From NCBI RefSeq assembly GCF_024453815.1, contig NZ_CP072934.1, positions 682,001 through 746,000 on the forward strand: a stretch of 64,000 nucleotides of DNA, in the 5' to 3' direction. Below the pieces are notes generated by a model, which was given only the letters and a program-made list of their open reading frames with translations, was not told the origin of the DNA and ran no database searches. Source of the stretch: Corynebacterium pseudogenitalium (GTDB taxonomy: Bacteria; Actinomycetota; Actinomycetes; Mycobacteriales; Mycobacteriaceae). This document shows positions 31,941-42,087 of this stretch, piece after piece (positions within the stretch are counted from its first letter, which is position 1; each line of letters opens with the position of its first letter). The position numbers were made by a program, and so were the translations under genes.

Positions 31941-32324
31941 ATGCCAATTGGAAAGGTGAAGTGGTTCGACGCCGACAAGGGCTTCGGCTTCGCATCCAAC
32001 CCTGGAGACGACGACGTATTTATTTCTAAGTCGGTGCTCCCGGATGGTGTGGATGAGCTTGTGCCTGGACAGCGCATCGAGTTCGACTTTGCCGCAGGCC
32101 GAAAGGGCCCGCAGGCGCTGCGCGTCGCCATCTTGGAGACGCCGAAGCGTCGCCCCGTGCACCGTAGGAAGCCAGAAGAACTCGGAAGCATGCTTGCCGA
32201 TGTGATGACGCTCATCGAGTCCGACGTGCAACCGGCGTTGACGGCTGGGCGCTACCCTGAGCGCAAAGAGGCTCGACAGGTTGCGGGCATCCTGCGCGCA
32301 GTGGCGAAGGAGCTTGACGCCTAA
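31941..32324 (+). CDS. cspB: Cold-shock domain protein with C-terminal extension
   Basis: 127 residues. Residues 1-66 are a cold-shock domain with RNP1-like KGFGFAS and RNP2-like DVFISKSVL motifs, which bind single-stranded RNA or DNA. Residues about 75-127 form an extension (ELGSMLADVMTLIESDVQPAL and a helical ERKEARQVAGILRAVAKELDA end) not found in short Csp proteins but shared by actinobacterial CspB. It is divergent from rpf, as in C. glutamicum. Confidence 0.9.
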   Translation: MPIGKVKWFDADKGFGFASNPGDDDVFISKSVLPDGVDELVPGQRIEFDFAAGRKGPQALRVAILETPKRRPVHRRKPEELGSMLADVMTLIESDVQPALTAGRYPERKEARQVAGILRAVAKELDA

Positions 32325-32327
32325 GCG

Positions 32328-32834
32328 TTATTCAAACGCGACCGACCATGTGGCGACCACCGGGATTTCTTCCCCGTGGTCGTCATTTTTTACGGCCAGC
32401 GTCGAGACTTCAGCAACGAGGAGTTTCGCCCCGCCTTCTTTGACGGCAGGAGCGGTCTCTTCGGTGGTCTCGCCCGCCTGGTGGAGGCGCTCTTCGTTGG
32501 CGGAGGGGTCGTCGTAAATGAGGAGGAGGCGCCAGCTGCCCGCAGCGATATCTGGGTCGATGCGGAATGTGAGTTCGTCGGAGCCATCACGTGTGAGTGC
32601 CGGTGGCTCACCGCCGTCACATTGCTCATCGAGGGGGCAGAGCGTGTAGGGGGCGATCTCGTGCTCGCCGTCGGATGCAGTGACGTGAATCCGAAGGTCT
32701 TCTACGGGAAGACCTGGCTGCGAGCGCTGCCAGTTCATGAACGCGTACACCCCAGCGAGCAGGATAGCGACGGCGAGAACTGTCGCACCGAGTTGGAGTG
32801 CAAGGCGAGAGGAAGCACGGCGGGAAGCAGTCAT
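32328..32834 (-). CDS. DUF2771 membrane-anchored protein
   Basis: 168 residues with one N-terminal membrane helix (about residues 9-31) and an extracellular domain with a Cys pair (LCPLDEQCDGG). It resembles the DUF2771 family of mycolic-acid bacteria; function unknown. The ATG at 32834 is chosen because the longer frame has no hydrophobic logic before it. It sits 10 nt after the glutaminyl cyclase gene, so the two are probably one operon; both products face the cell envelope. It is convergent with cspB, 3 nt between stops. Confidence 0.75.
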   Translation of the reverse strand: MTASRRASSRLALQLGATVLAVAILLAGVYAFMNWQRSQPGLPVEDLRIHVTASDGEHEIAPYTLCPLDEQCDGGEPPALTRDGSDELTFRIDPDIAAGSWRLLLIYDDPSANEERLHQAGETTEETAPAVKEGGAKLLVAEVSTLAVKNDDHGEEIPVVATWSVAFE

Positions 32835-32844
32835 GAGCGAAATT

Positions 32845-33630
32845 CTACTGGGACGGGACCAGCCGGACGCGGTAGAGGTCAGGCCAACGCTTGCCGGTGA
32901 GGTAAAACTCGTCGGTGCCAGGGATATGCGCGATCCCGTTGAGCACATTGTTTATGTCTTCGTCGGCGTTGTTGGGAAGAGACGACGCATCGATTCTGGC
33001 CGTGACGTGGCCGGAGGTGGCGTCGATACGCACGATGTCGGTGGTTGTGAAGATGTTTGCGTAGACGTCGTCGCCGACGCACTCCAACTCGTTGAGACCC
33101 TCGACGGGTTTGCCTTGGTCGGTGACTTCGAACCGCGCAAGCTCGGCGAGCGTGTCCGGGTCCATGCGGCGCAGCTCGGCGGAACCGTCGGAGAAAATAA
33201 GTGCATCATCGGTGGCGCACAGCCCCCACCCTTCGCCGTCGTAGTGGGCGGTATCGACAGTTGCTAGGGACGCTGCATCGCGGCGAAACGCGGTGCCCTC
33301 CTGCCACGTCAGCTGCCAAACCGAATCTCCGACGCGGGTCATGCCTTCGCCGAAGAACACGTCTGGCAAGGCAACCTCGCCCAACACGTCGCCTTCTGCC
33401 GTGAGCCGATACATACCGGACGCTCCGTATTGGCCGGTACTGACGAGGAGCGTGCCGTCCTCATCGACTTCGAGGCCCTGGGTGAACAGGGCAGGGTCGT
33501 AGTCGTAGCGTTGTACGATTTCGGGTTTCAGCTGCTCCACCTCGGTGGCAGCTTCATCGCAACCACTCACAGTGAGCAGCACCAAAGGACACATCAGGAT
33601 GGACCAAAACCGTCGGGAGTGAACACGCAT
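32845..33630 (-). CDS. Glutaminyl-peptide cyclotransferase lipoprotein
   Basis: A 261-residue extracellular lipoprotein (lipobox VSGC, Cys24). The remainder is a five-bladed beta-propeller glutamine cyclotransferase of the plant/bacterial type: DPALFTQGLEVDEDGTLLVS, GEGWGLCATDDALIFSDGS and GLNELECVGDDVYAN are family motifs. It would convert N-terminal Gln of exported proteins into pyroglutamate. The ATG at 33630 is preferred since it gives the lipoprotein signal; an ATG five codons earlier is possible. Confidence 0.85.
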   Translation of the reverse strand: MRVHSRRFWSILMCPLVLLTVSGCDEAATEVEQLKPEIVQRYDYDPALFTQGLEVDEDGTLLVSTGQYGASGMYRLTAEGDVLGEVALPDVFFGEGMTRVGDSVWQLTWQEGTAFRRDAASLATVDTAHYDGEGWGLCATDDALIFSDGSAELRRMDPDTLAELARFEVTDQGKPVEGLNELECVGDDVYANIFTTTDIVRIDATSGHVTARIDASSLPNNADEDINNVLNGIAHIPGTDEFYLTGKRWPDLYRVRLVPSQ

Positions 33631-33677
33631 ACGTCCATCATGCAGCATTTCCCCAGAAATGGGCCATAATGGAGAGC

Positions 33678-34349
33678 GTGTCTCAGAACAAGAACTCTTC
33701 ACCACTGCTGAGCGACAAAGCAATTGAGGTCGCGCGAGAGGCCATCCTCGAGATCGCGGAAGGCGAGGTCGGCGCGCACATCGGTGTCGCTGGGCTCTCG
33801 AGCAACGTGGCCACGCACCGCTTCGAAGCGAGCGTGCCTGGCTACAACGGGTGGGAATGGAACGCGGTCGTCGCGTGTGCCACGGGCTCAACATGGGTGA
33901 CCGTCAACGAGGTCGCGCTCATGCCGGCTCGTGACGCGCTGCAGGCGCCGGACTGGGTGCCGTACTCCGAGCGTCTTCGCCCCGGCGACCTCGGCCCCGG
34001 CGACATCATGGAGCCAGCGCCTGACGACGAGCGCCTGACCACAGACTCCTTTGCAAAGGATGCAGTGACGTTCCCAGGCAGGGAAACTGACCACTACCTC
34101 ACGCAAGAAGGCCTCAACGCGGCGAAGACGCGGTGGCGGAAGGGCAAGTTTGGCCCTAATTCTGCGTTCGCCGAGCAGGCAACGCTGCACTGCCGGACCT
34201 GCGCGTTCTACATTCCAATGGAGCACCCAGTGGGGGAGAACTTCGGGGTGTGCACCAACGAATACTCTGCTGATGGCCGCATCGTCGCTGCATCCTACGG
34301 CTGCGGTGCCCACGCAGATACCAAGGCGCCGCGCCACGACGGGAAGTAA
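33678..34349 (+). CDS. DUF3027 protein with zinc-ribbon-like Cys cluster
   Basis: About 223 residues. Features are AHIGVAGLSSNVATHRFEA near residue 35, GDLGPGDIMEPAP near 105, and a C-terminal cluster CRTCAF...GVCTNEYSADGRIV...GCGAH whose four cysteines could bind zinc. I assign it to DUF3027, an actinobacterial family of unknown function. The GTG at 33678 is chosen because CATAAT (33665-33670) ends 7 nt upstream, a leaderless pattern; an ATG at 33669 would overlap that -10. Confidence 0.75.
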   Translation: MSQNKNSSPLLSDKAIEVAREAILEIAEGEVGAHIGVAGLSSNVATHRFEASVPGYNGWEWNAVVACATGSTWVTVNEVALMPARDALQAPDWVPYSERLRPGDLGPGDIMEPAPDDERLTTDSFAKDAVTFPGRETDHYLTQEGLNAAKTRWRKGKFGPNSAFAEQATLHCRTCAFYIPMEHPVGENFGVCTNEYSADGRIVAASYGCGAHADTKAPRHDGK

Positions 34350-34353
34350 CCCG

Positions 34354-35082
34354 CTAGAGCAGTGATGCCCGCAGCTGCCGGGTCTTATTGATCTCGCGGT
34401 GCGTCGGCAGTAGACCGCGCGAAATCATTCGGGGGCCAGGCTTGGGTGTGCCGTACTCCTGCCATTGCTCGACAAGCCGGGCACCCTGCACAGCATCGAC
34501 GGCCCACGTCTCCTGGTGCATCAGGTCGAAGCGTGAGAAGCCGTCGTGCGCCTCATGCGTTTCGACGCCCGCCTCCTCCAACACACGCACAACCCCCTCC
34601 AGCGCGTATGACCCCGCGGTAGCAGGGTGCCCGGAGATGACCGCCCGCGTGGCGCTTGGAAATGTGATCAGTGGTTGGAGGAGTGCGGAGATGATGCGGC
34701 CGCTGGCGTCGGCAAGCAATCCGTCGTTGGTGCCCAGCGTTGCCGATGCGTGCAACTGCCACCCGAGGTCCGGCCCGTGCCTGTTCGGCTGCGCGCGCTG
34801 ATCCCGGATTGGCTCCGCGAACATGGTGATCTCCGTGGAGGGCGCAGGCGCCGGGCGAAGCGTCAAGGACGCATGGCCTCCCGTGACGTGGACGACCGCT
34901 TTGCGAGGGCCCGTAACCTGGCTGACCGTAACGCGGAGGCGTTCAAACTCCGAGTGTGGGATGCCGCAGCCTCGAAGCTTCGAGGTGAGCAGATCTGCAT
35001 CTGCAACCATGCCTTGCGAAATGACAAAGCTGAATACATCCACTTTGGGCTCCAAGTCGAAATTATTAGGAAGTGTGTGCAC
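34354..35082 (-). CDS. PabC-like (class IV aminotransferase fold) protein, probably without the PLP lysine
   Basis: 242 residues, GTG start. The layout follows aminodeoxychorismate lyase/class IV aminotransferases: VTVSQV in the N-lobe, then NRHGPDLGWQLHASATLG where family members have a KGPDL-type block, TNDGLLADASGRIISALLQ, and ETWAVDAVQGARLVEQWQ resembling the EVWAVNALHGIRPV type end. The residue aligned with the PLP-binding Lys appears to be His102. If so it is not a normal PLP enzyme. It is convergent with DUF3027 and divergent from the NCS2 permease. Family placement is from pattern memory and is moderate. Confidence 0.55.
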   Translation of the reverse strand: MHTLPNNFDLEPKVDVFSFVISQGMVADADLLTSKLRGCGIPHSEFERLRVTVSQVTGPRKAVVHVTGGHASLTLRPAPAPSTEITMFAEPIRDQRAQPNRHGPDLGWQLHASATLGTNDGLLADASGRIISALLQPLITFPSATRAVISGHPATAGSYALEGVVRVLEEAGVETHEAHDGFSRFDLMHQETWAVDAVQGARLVEQWQEYGTPKPGPRMISRGLLPTHREINKTRQLRASLL

Positions 35083-35190
35083 TAAGGTAAAAGTCTATTG
35101 CAGGCTTTTGGCAGATAGATTTCAGCCGATGCATGCAACAACTTTGCTCTCTTTCATAACTTCCTCAACGAACTAAAGGGGATCTTCGCA

Positions 35191-36648
35191 GTGAGTATTC
35201 CAAGCGAATCTTCAACGAAGCAGCCCGCTAGCGGGCTTGATAAATTCTTCCATATCAGTGAGCGAGGCTCGAGCGTCGGCCGCGAAATCCGCGCCGGTAT
35301 CGTGACCTTCTTTGCGATGGCGTACATCGTGCTCCTGAATCCTTTGATCCTGGGCACGAGCCCCGACCGCGAAGGTGTCGTGCTTGGTATCCCGCAGGTA
35401 GCTGCGGTGACGGCCCTTGCCGCCGGTGTGATGTGTATCTTGTTCGGCGTTATTGCTAAATATCCGTTTGGTATTGCTGCGGGCCTTGGCCTGAACACAC
35501 TCGTTGCAGTGACACTCGTTGGGCAACAGGGCCTGACCTGGCCAGAGGCCATGGGCCTCATCGTGATTGACGGTATTATCATCTGCATTCTTGCGATTTC
35601 CGGGTTCCGTACCGCCGTCTTTGAGGCCATCCCGAACTCGATGAAGGTGGCAATGAGTGTCGGCATCGGCATGTTCATCGCGATGATCGGCCTGGTGGAC
35701 GCCGGGTTCGTGCGCCGCATCCCTGACGAGGCACACACCACTGTCCCGGTGCAGCTGGGCTTCGGTGGTTCGATCGCCTCGTGGCCGACGGCTGTGTTTG
35801 TCACCGGCCTGCTCATCTGTGGCTTCATGGTGATCCGGAACATTCCGGGTGGGCTGTTCATCGGCATCGTCGCGACGACGATCATCTCGATGATTGTGGA
35901 GTCCTTCGTCGGTGCAGGCTCGTCCGCTGAGAATGACCACGGCTGGTCGCTCGCGGTCCCTGCGCTTCCGGATTCTTTGGGTGGCATCCCGGATCTGTCC
36001 CTCGTGGGCAAAATCGACATGGTTGGTGCCTTCGTTGAGGTCGGTGTCGTCGCCGCCAGCCTCCTGGTCTTCACCCTCGTGTTGGCGAACTTCTTCGACG
36101 CAATGGGCACCATGACGGCGCTCGGCCGCCAGGCCGGCCTGACCGACGAGAACGACAACCTGCCAGGCATGAAGAAAGCCCTTGTTGTTGAAGGCTTCGG
36201 CGCAGTAGTCGGTGGCGCGTTCTCTGGTTCCTCGAACACGGTGTTCGTGGACTCGTCCGCCGGCATTGCTGACGGCGCCCGCACCGGCCTCGCAAACGTG
36301 GTCACCGGCATCCTGTTCCTGCTGGCGATGTTCCTCACCCCGCTGTACGAAATCGTCCCAATCGAGGCCGCCGCACCGGTCCTCGTCGTGGTTGGCGCGC
36401 TGATGATGATGCAGGTCAGCAACATTGACTGGACCCGTTTCGACGTTGCCTTCCCGGCCTTCTTGACCATCATCATGATGCCGCTGACCTACTCGATTGC
36501 CAACGGCATCGGCGTCGGCTTCATCGCGTTTACCGTGATGGCGCTCTTCGCTGGCAAGCGCAAGGACATTCACTGGATCATGTGGCTGATTTCTGCCCTG
36601 TTCTTGATCTATTTCGCACAAGGACCGTTGATGTCGCTAATCTCGTAA
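35191..36648 (+). CDS. NCS2-family purine permease (AzgA/GhxP type)
   Basis: A 485-residue transporter with about 12-14 membrane segments. GREIRAGIVTFFAMAYIVLLN at residues 30-51 and FGIAAGLGLNTLVAVTLV near 95 mark the AzgA-like branch, which imports adenine, guanine or hypoxanthine with protons. FFDAMGTMTALGRQAGL near residue 302 and EGFGAVVGGAFSGSSNTVF near 333 are further family blocks. The GTG start has AAAGGGG upstream. trmH follows after 3 nt, suggesting cotranscription. Confidence 0.88.
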   Translation: MSIPSESSTKQPASGLDKFFHISERGSSVGREIRAGIVTFFAMAYIVLLNPLILGTSPDREGVVLGIPQVAAVTALAAGVMCILFGVIAKYPFGIAAGLGLNTLVAVTLVGQQGLTWPEAMGLIVIDGIIICILAISGFRTAVFEAIPNSMKVAMSVGIGMFIAMIGLVDAGFVRRIPDEAHTTVPVQLGFGGSIASWPTAVFVTGLLICGFMVIRNIPGGLFIGIVATTIISMIVESFVGAGSSAENDHGWSLAVPALPDSLGGIPDLSLVGKIDMVGAFVEVGVVAASLLVFTLVLANFFDAMGTMTALGRQAGLTDENDNLPGMKKALVVEGFGAVVGGAFSGSSNTVFVDSSAGIADGARTGLANVVTGILFLLAMFLTPLYEIVPIEAAAPVLVVVGALMMMQVSNIDWTRFDVAFPAFLTIIMMPLTYSIANGIGVGFIAFTVMALFAGKRKDIHWIMWLISALFLIYFAQGPLMSLIS

Positions 36649-36651
36649 AGC

Positions 36652-37497
36652 GTGAGCATAGTTATCGACGACCCCTCCGACTCCCGGCTTGACGATATCC
36701 GCGACCTGAAGCACTCAGACCGCGAGAAAGGCCTGGTGTTTGCGGAGGGGCCTCTTGTTGCGGGACGCCTTGTGGAGTCCCGCTTTCCTGTCCGCGCGGT
36801 GTTCGGCTTCGGTGGCCGCCTCCAGTCTTTTTTGGAACAGTACGGCGAGCGCCTCGAAGCGGAGGGAATACCGGTCTACGAGATCAGCCGCGCAGTGATG
36901 GGGGAGGTCGCCGGCTACGACATGCACCGTGGGCTGTTAGTCTCCGCGGATAAACCCGAACCGCTGAGCGTCGAAGACGTCGTGGCAGATGCCCGCACCC
37001 TGGTAATTCTTGAGGGAGTAGGGGACCACGAGAACATCGGCTCCATCTTCCGCAACGCCGCCGGCATGGGCGTTGATGGCGTGCTGTTCGGTGCCGCCAC
37101 CGCCGACCCGCTCTACCGGCGCAGCGTCCGCGTATCGATGGGCCATGTGCTTCGCACCCCGTTTGCGCACTTTGGCGGCACCCCAACCACGTGGCAGCGC
37201 GAGCTCGCACAGCTGCAGGAACAGGGCTGGTGGCTGGTGTCACTGACCCCTGCGGACGATGCCGTGTACCTCTCAGAGGCACTTAACGATCACGAGAAGG
37301 TGGCATTTCTCGTCGGCGGGGAAGGCCCTGGGCTCACGCAGCACGCAATGCGCGCGACCGATGTGCGCGCGAAAATCCCCATGGCGCCCGGAACGGATTC
37401 ACTCAACGTGGCCACGGCTGCGGCGATTGCGTTCTACGAGCGCCAGCGCGACCTCATCAGCCGCGGTCTGCGTGGCGGATTTTCTCCGCAATCGTAG
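36652..37497 (+). CDS. TrmH/SpoU-family RNA 2'-O-methyltransferase
   Basis: A 281-residue SPOUT methyltransferase using S-adenosylmethionine. The three motifs are GVGDHENIGSIFRNAAGMG, VGGEGPGL and IPMAPGTDSLNVATAAAIA. An N-terminal substrate-binding domain occupies about residues 1-95. The target, tRNA or rRNA, cannot be told. GTG start. Its last 41 bases overlap the end of the convergent DUF6928 gene. Confidence 0.88.
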   Translation: MSIVIDDPSDSRLDDIRDLKHSDREKGLVFAEGPLVAGRLVESRFPVRAVFGFGGRLQSFLEQYGERLEAEGIPVYEISRAVMGEVAGYDMHRGLLVSADKPEPLSVEDVVADARTLVILEGVGDHENIGSIFRNAAGMGVDGVLFGAATADPLYRRSVRVSMGHVLRTPFAHFGGTPTTWQRELAQLQEQGWWLVSLTPADDAVYLSEALNDHEKVAFLVGGEGPGLTQHAMRATDVRAKIPMAPGTDSLNVATAAAIAFYERQRDLISRGLRGGFSPQS

Positions 37498-38305
37498 CCT
37501 TCAGGTCGCGGGCGCGGCGACGTAGCCCGCGGCCAACGCGCTTTGCTGCTGCGACGGAGGCGTCGGCAAGCTCGGAAAACTCGTCACGCTCTGCCTCTTC
37601 GTCGTGCTGCTCGTAATCGTCGTACGTGTTGGTCTGCTCGGCGAACTTTGCCGCCACCTCGTTGACAGTCTTGGTGCGTGGGGCAGGAGCCTCGACTTTC
37701 GGCTCCGGGCGGCCATCCACCGCGTAGCCGATGATGTGCACATCCGGACCGTCCTCGCCGACCTCGATACCCAACCACGCGCGCTCAGCCTCGCGCATCA
37801 GCGCTGGCGGCTCGAACGGTAGCGAAATGCCGCCGAGCTGGGGTGCGGTTTCCCCGGCCCAGTACGGGGCCTCGAACGGGTCCGGCAAGCCGACGTCCTC
37901 GAAGACGTGGTCGCGGGTGGCAGAGAACGCGCGGCGCAGCGTCTCACCCTGGTAGTGGGCGATCGCCGCGTAGTCCGAATCGGTGCCTTCCGCGTAGACG
38001 TAGGTGTCAGCGCTAGGCAGTGCGGTGCGCAGCGCCTTGGCGGTTTCGCTGATGCGCTCCGCGTCCCTGACAAAGAAACGGACAACCGCAACTCCCGGGT
38101 ACCCCGCGATGTAATACTCGTCCACACCAGGAACCGAGGAACGATTCAGCGGGAACTGGCCAATCGGGGTAATAGGCCACGCCGGGTTAACCTGTGCGAG
38201 CAGCTTTCGGCCGAACCCACGGTCCGCCTTCGGCTCGCCCTCGAGCACGTCCTCCGGGTGTGCGACGTTGACAAACCAGCAGGTAACCACGGCGTTATGA
38301 GACAT
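37457..38305 (-). CDS. DUF6928-like hypothetical protein
   Basis: A 282-residue soluble protein. The first 200 residues form a compact domain (CWFVNVAHPEDVLEGEP, PLNRSSVPGVDEYYIAGYPG, YVYAEGTDSDYAAIAHYQG, PYWAGE) that I recall as DUF6928; the C-terminal 80 residues are charged and end in a basic stretch (RVGRGLRRRARDLKATIAEK). Function unknown. It starts 9 nt after the sepH stop and is probably translated from the same mRNA. Confidence 0.7.
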   Translation of the reverse strand: MSHNAVVTCWFVNVAHPEDVLEGEPKADRGFGRKLLAQVNPAWPITPIGQFPLNRSSVPGVDEYYIAGYPGVAVVRFFVRDAERISETAKALRTALPSADTYVYAEGTDSDYAAIAHYQGETLRRAFSATRDHVFEDVGLPDPFEAPYWAGETAPQLGGISLPFEPPALMREAERAWLGIEVGEDGPDVHIIGYAVDGRPEPKVEAPAPRTKTVNEVAAKFAEQTNTYDDYEQHDEEAERDEFSELADASVAAAKRVGRGLRRRARDLKATIAEKIRHADRG

Positions 38306-38314
38306 AGCGGGGCC

Positions 38315-39241
38315 CTACTTTCGCGGCCGCTTCGTGTTTGTTCGGACCCCCAACAGGACATCTTCCCAGTGCGGAGTTACAGCTTTTCGACGCCTCTTCT
38401 GCGGCTGCGGTGCCTCATCCGGGTGCTGCAAGAAGTCACCGGTCGCGATTGCATCCTCGTCCGAAGCAGCGGGGGCATCGGTGGCGTCTTCGCCCTCATC
38501 GACGTCTTGATCGATAGCCGTGAGTGAACGAACTGGCTGCACAAAATCCGGGTCTGTGAGGTCTGCAGCGATGGAGTTTCGCGCCTCCGTCGTCGGTGCG
38601 GAACCCATCTGACGGTGGAAGGACCACAGGGCCTCGTTTTCGCTCAAGCCTGCCTGCCACCGGACATGCACCACCCAATCATCGCCGGGCTCACGGGTTG
38701 CGTCCCAGGTGGCATCGCTAAGCGAATGCCCGCGGGCAGCGAAAGCGGTGGCGAGGATTTCGAACAGCGTCAGCTTCGCTGGGCCGTCCTCGCGCATCGG
38801 GTGCGACTGCTTTGCGGCCTCGGCAACCTGCGAGCGCTCCAGGAGCACCGGGTGGGCGTACGGGTCGATCCGGCTTTCAGCTACCCCCATCTCCTCAGCC
38901 AATTCGGATGGCTGGGTGCCGGAGCGGATGCGCGCCTGGATCTGGTTCGGGCGCATCGAAAGCGGGGTGGAGTACAGCGGGTCCGGTTCCGGCAGGCTGC
39001 GGGGCTTCTCCTCGGAGGCTGTCTCTGTAGCGTCCTCGGAGTGCTCATCACCGTGTGCATTGTCAGCGTCTGCGGATGGTTCCTGCGCGTCCGGTGCAAC
39101 CTCAAGCTCAGGCTTGGTGGATTCCTCCTCAGCCACGGCCTGCATCTCGGAACGCGCGAGCTGGTAACGGATGCCCTCGTCATCTCGGAGGACGAAAAAA
39201 GTCTCCGTGGACTCCTCATCCATGAGGTACAACTCGCGCAT
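38315..39241 (-). CDS. sepH: Septation protein SepH
   Basis: 308 residues. SepH stimulates FtsZ filament assembly in actinobacteria. The N-terminal DUF3071 domain starts MRELYLMDEES, an acidic linker (about 55-105) follows, then the helix-turn-helix-like PNQIQARIRSGTQPSELAEE and a DDWVVHVRWQAGLSENEALWSF block. The ATG at 39241 has AAAGGAG at ideal spacing and is preferred over an in-frame ATG seven codons upstream. The C-terminal tail has a basic end (KRRRKAV...TNTKRPRK). Confidence 0.88.
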   Translation of the reverse strand: MRELYLMDEESTETFFVLRDDEGIRYQLARSEMQAVAEEESTKPELEVAPDAQEPSADADNAHGDEHSEDATETASEEKPRSLPEPDPLYSTPLSMRPNQIQARIRSGTQPSELAEEMGVAESRIDPYAHPVLLERSQVAEAAKQSHPMREDGPAKLTLFEILATAFAARGHSLSDATWDATREPGDDWVVHVRWQAGLSENEALWSFHRQMGSAPTTEARNSIAADLTDPDFVQPVRSLTAIDQDVDEGEDATDAPAASDEDAIATGDFLQHPDEAPQPQKRRRKAVTPHWEDVLLGVRTNTKRPRK

Positions 39242-39295
39242 GTGGCTCCTTTCCGCTGACAAATACCTCCACCAGCTTAGCCCATTTGTTCTGGA

Positions 39296-40465
<1,170 letters not shown>

Positions 40466-40589
40466 TCACTCGCGTCTCACTGCATCTTATTACCCAACGA
40501 CGCGCCCGGGGCGCCTTTCGCCAGCTCTTTTCCGGATACTTGAAAATCGAACAAATGGGGGTGTGGTGGTCAATAGATTTATTGAGTTG

Positions 40590-40658
40590 TGTCGGGCGAG
40601 TCACATTTTTTGCTAGCATTGCGGGAGTAAATTGCAACCTCCTTGCATCCCGCAAGGA
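40590..40658 (+). promoter_or_regulatory. gltA promoter region with hairpin and possible GlxR site
   Basis: A -10 TAGCAT is at 40614-40619; the -35 is weak. TGTCGGGCGAGTCACA at 40590-40605 matches the CRP/GlxR consensus TGTGA-N6-TCACA at 8 of 10 positions and covers the -35 area. A 7-bp hairpin TCCTTGC / GCAAGGA with a 5-nt loop is at 40640-40658 in the leader. Confidence 0.4.
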
Positions 40659-40692
40659 ATAGGGTTTCCGAAACTTCTGAGAAAGGTTTGCT

Positions 40693-41988
40693 ATGGCTTC
40701 TGAAGGTCAAGACAAAGCTGTACTTCACTACCCAGGTGGCGAATTCGAAATGGACATCAAGTCCGCCACCGAGGGCAACGACGGAGTGGTGCTAGGCAAC
40801 CTCCTCGGGGAGACTGGGCTTGTCACCTTCGATCCGGGCTACGTGTCCACTGGCTCGACCGAGTCGAAGATCACATACATCGATGGCGCCAACGGCATTC
40901 TGCGTTACCGCGGCTACGACATCGCTGAACTGGCGCAGAATGCAACGTTCAACGAGGTGTCATACCTCCTCATCAATGGCGAGCTTCCAACGACGGATGA
41001 GTACAAGAAGTTCAACTCCGAGATTCGTCACCACACGCTTCTCGACGAAGACTTCAAGGCCGCGTTCAACGTCTTCCCGCGCAACGCACACCCAATGGCG
41101 GTGCTGGCGTCGTCCGTGAACATTCTTTCTGCTTACTACCAGGACCAGCTGGATCCGCTCGACGAGGAGCAGCTAGACAAGGCAACTGTTCGCCTGATGG
41201 CGAAGGTGCCGATGCTGGCGGCGTACGCATACCGTGCATCCCGCGGTAAGCCGTACATGTACCCAGACAACTCGCTGAACGCACGCGAGAACTTCCTCCG
41301 CATGATGTTCGGCTACCCAACCGAGCCGTACGAGGTTGACCCGATCCTGGTGAAGGCTCTGGACAAGCTGCTGATTCTGCACGCAGACCACGAGCAGAAC
41401 TGCTCCACCTCCACGGTCCGCATGATTGCTTCCGCGCAGGCGAACATGTTCGTCTCCATTGCAGGCGGCATCAACGCGCTGGCAGGCCCGCTGCACGGTG
41501 GTGCAAACCAGGCTGTGCTCGAGATGCTCGAGGACATTAAGGACAACCACGGTGGCGACGCCACCGACTTCATGAACCGCGTGAAGAACAAGGAAAAGGG
41601 CGTCCGCCTAATGGGCTTCGGCCACCGCGTGTACAAGAACTACGACCCACGCGCAGCGATCGTCAAGGAGACCGCACACGAGGTGCTGGAGCACCTCGGT
41701 GGCGACGAGCTCCTGGACCTGGCGATGAAGCTCGAGGAGATCGCGCTGAAGGACGACTACTTCATCTCGCGCAAGCTCTACCCGAACGTAGACTTCTACA
41801 CCGGTCTGATCTACCGCGCGATGGGCTTCCCGACGGACTTCTTCACCGTGCTCTTCGCCATCGGCCGTCTCCCGGGCTGGATCGCACAGTACCGCGAGCA
41901 GCTGGCGATGAACTCCAAGATCAACCGTCCACGCCAGATCTACACCGGCTACACGAAGCGCGACTTTGTGCCGCGTGACCAGCGATAA
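40693..41988 (+). CDS. gltA: Citrate synthase
   Basis: A 431-residue type II (hexameric-type) citrate synthase that condenses oxaloacetate and acetyl-CoA at the entry of the TCA cycle. ILRYRGYDIAELA, the active-site His in LHADHEQNCSTS, GPLHGGANQAVLEML and GFGHRVYKNYDPRA are all present, as is the last catalytic Asp in NVDFYTG. GAAAGG precedes the ATG. Confidence 0.96.
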   Translation: MASEGQDKAVLHYPGGEFEMDIKSATEGNDGVVLGNLLGETGLVTFDPGYVSTGSTESKITYIDGANGILRYRGYDIAELAQNATFNEVSYLLINGELPTTDEYKKFNSEIRHHTLLDEDFKAAFNVFPRNAHPMAVLASSVNILSAYYQDQLDPLDEEQLDKATVRLMAKVPMLAAYAYRASRGKPYMYPDNSLNARENFLRMMFGYPTEPYEVDPILVKALDKLLILHADHEQNCSTSTVRMIASAQANMFVSIAGGINALAGPLHGGANQAVLEMLEDIKDNHGGDATDFMNRVKNKEKGVRLMGFGHRVYKNYDPRAAIVKETAHEVLEHLGGDELLDLAMKLEEIALKDDYFISRKLYPNVDFYTGLIYRAMGFPTDFFTVLFAIGRLPGWIAQYREQLAMNSKINRPRQIYTGYTKRDFVPRDQR

Positions 41989-42087
41989 TCTCTAGCGTTC
42001 ACCGCCGGGTACGTATCTTCCTTTATACTTTGGGGATATGTACCCGGCGGTTTCGCCATGAATGAACGACGCAAGGAGTATTCACGT

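Noticed and set aside
35212..36621. Long antisense open frames over the purine permease gene
   Set aside because: Mirror image of a 485-residue transporter with clear motifs; the antisense products have no fold signature.
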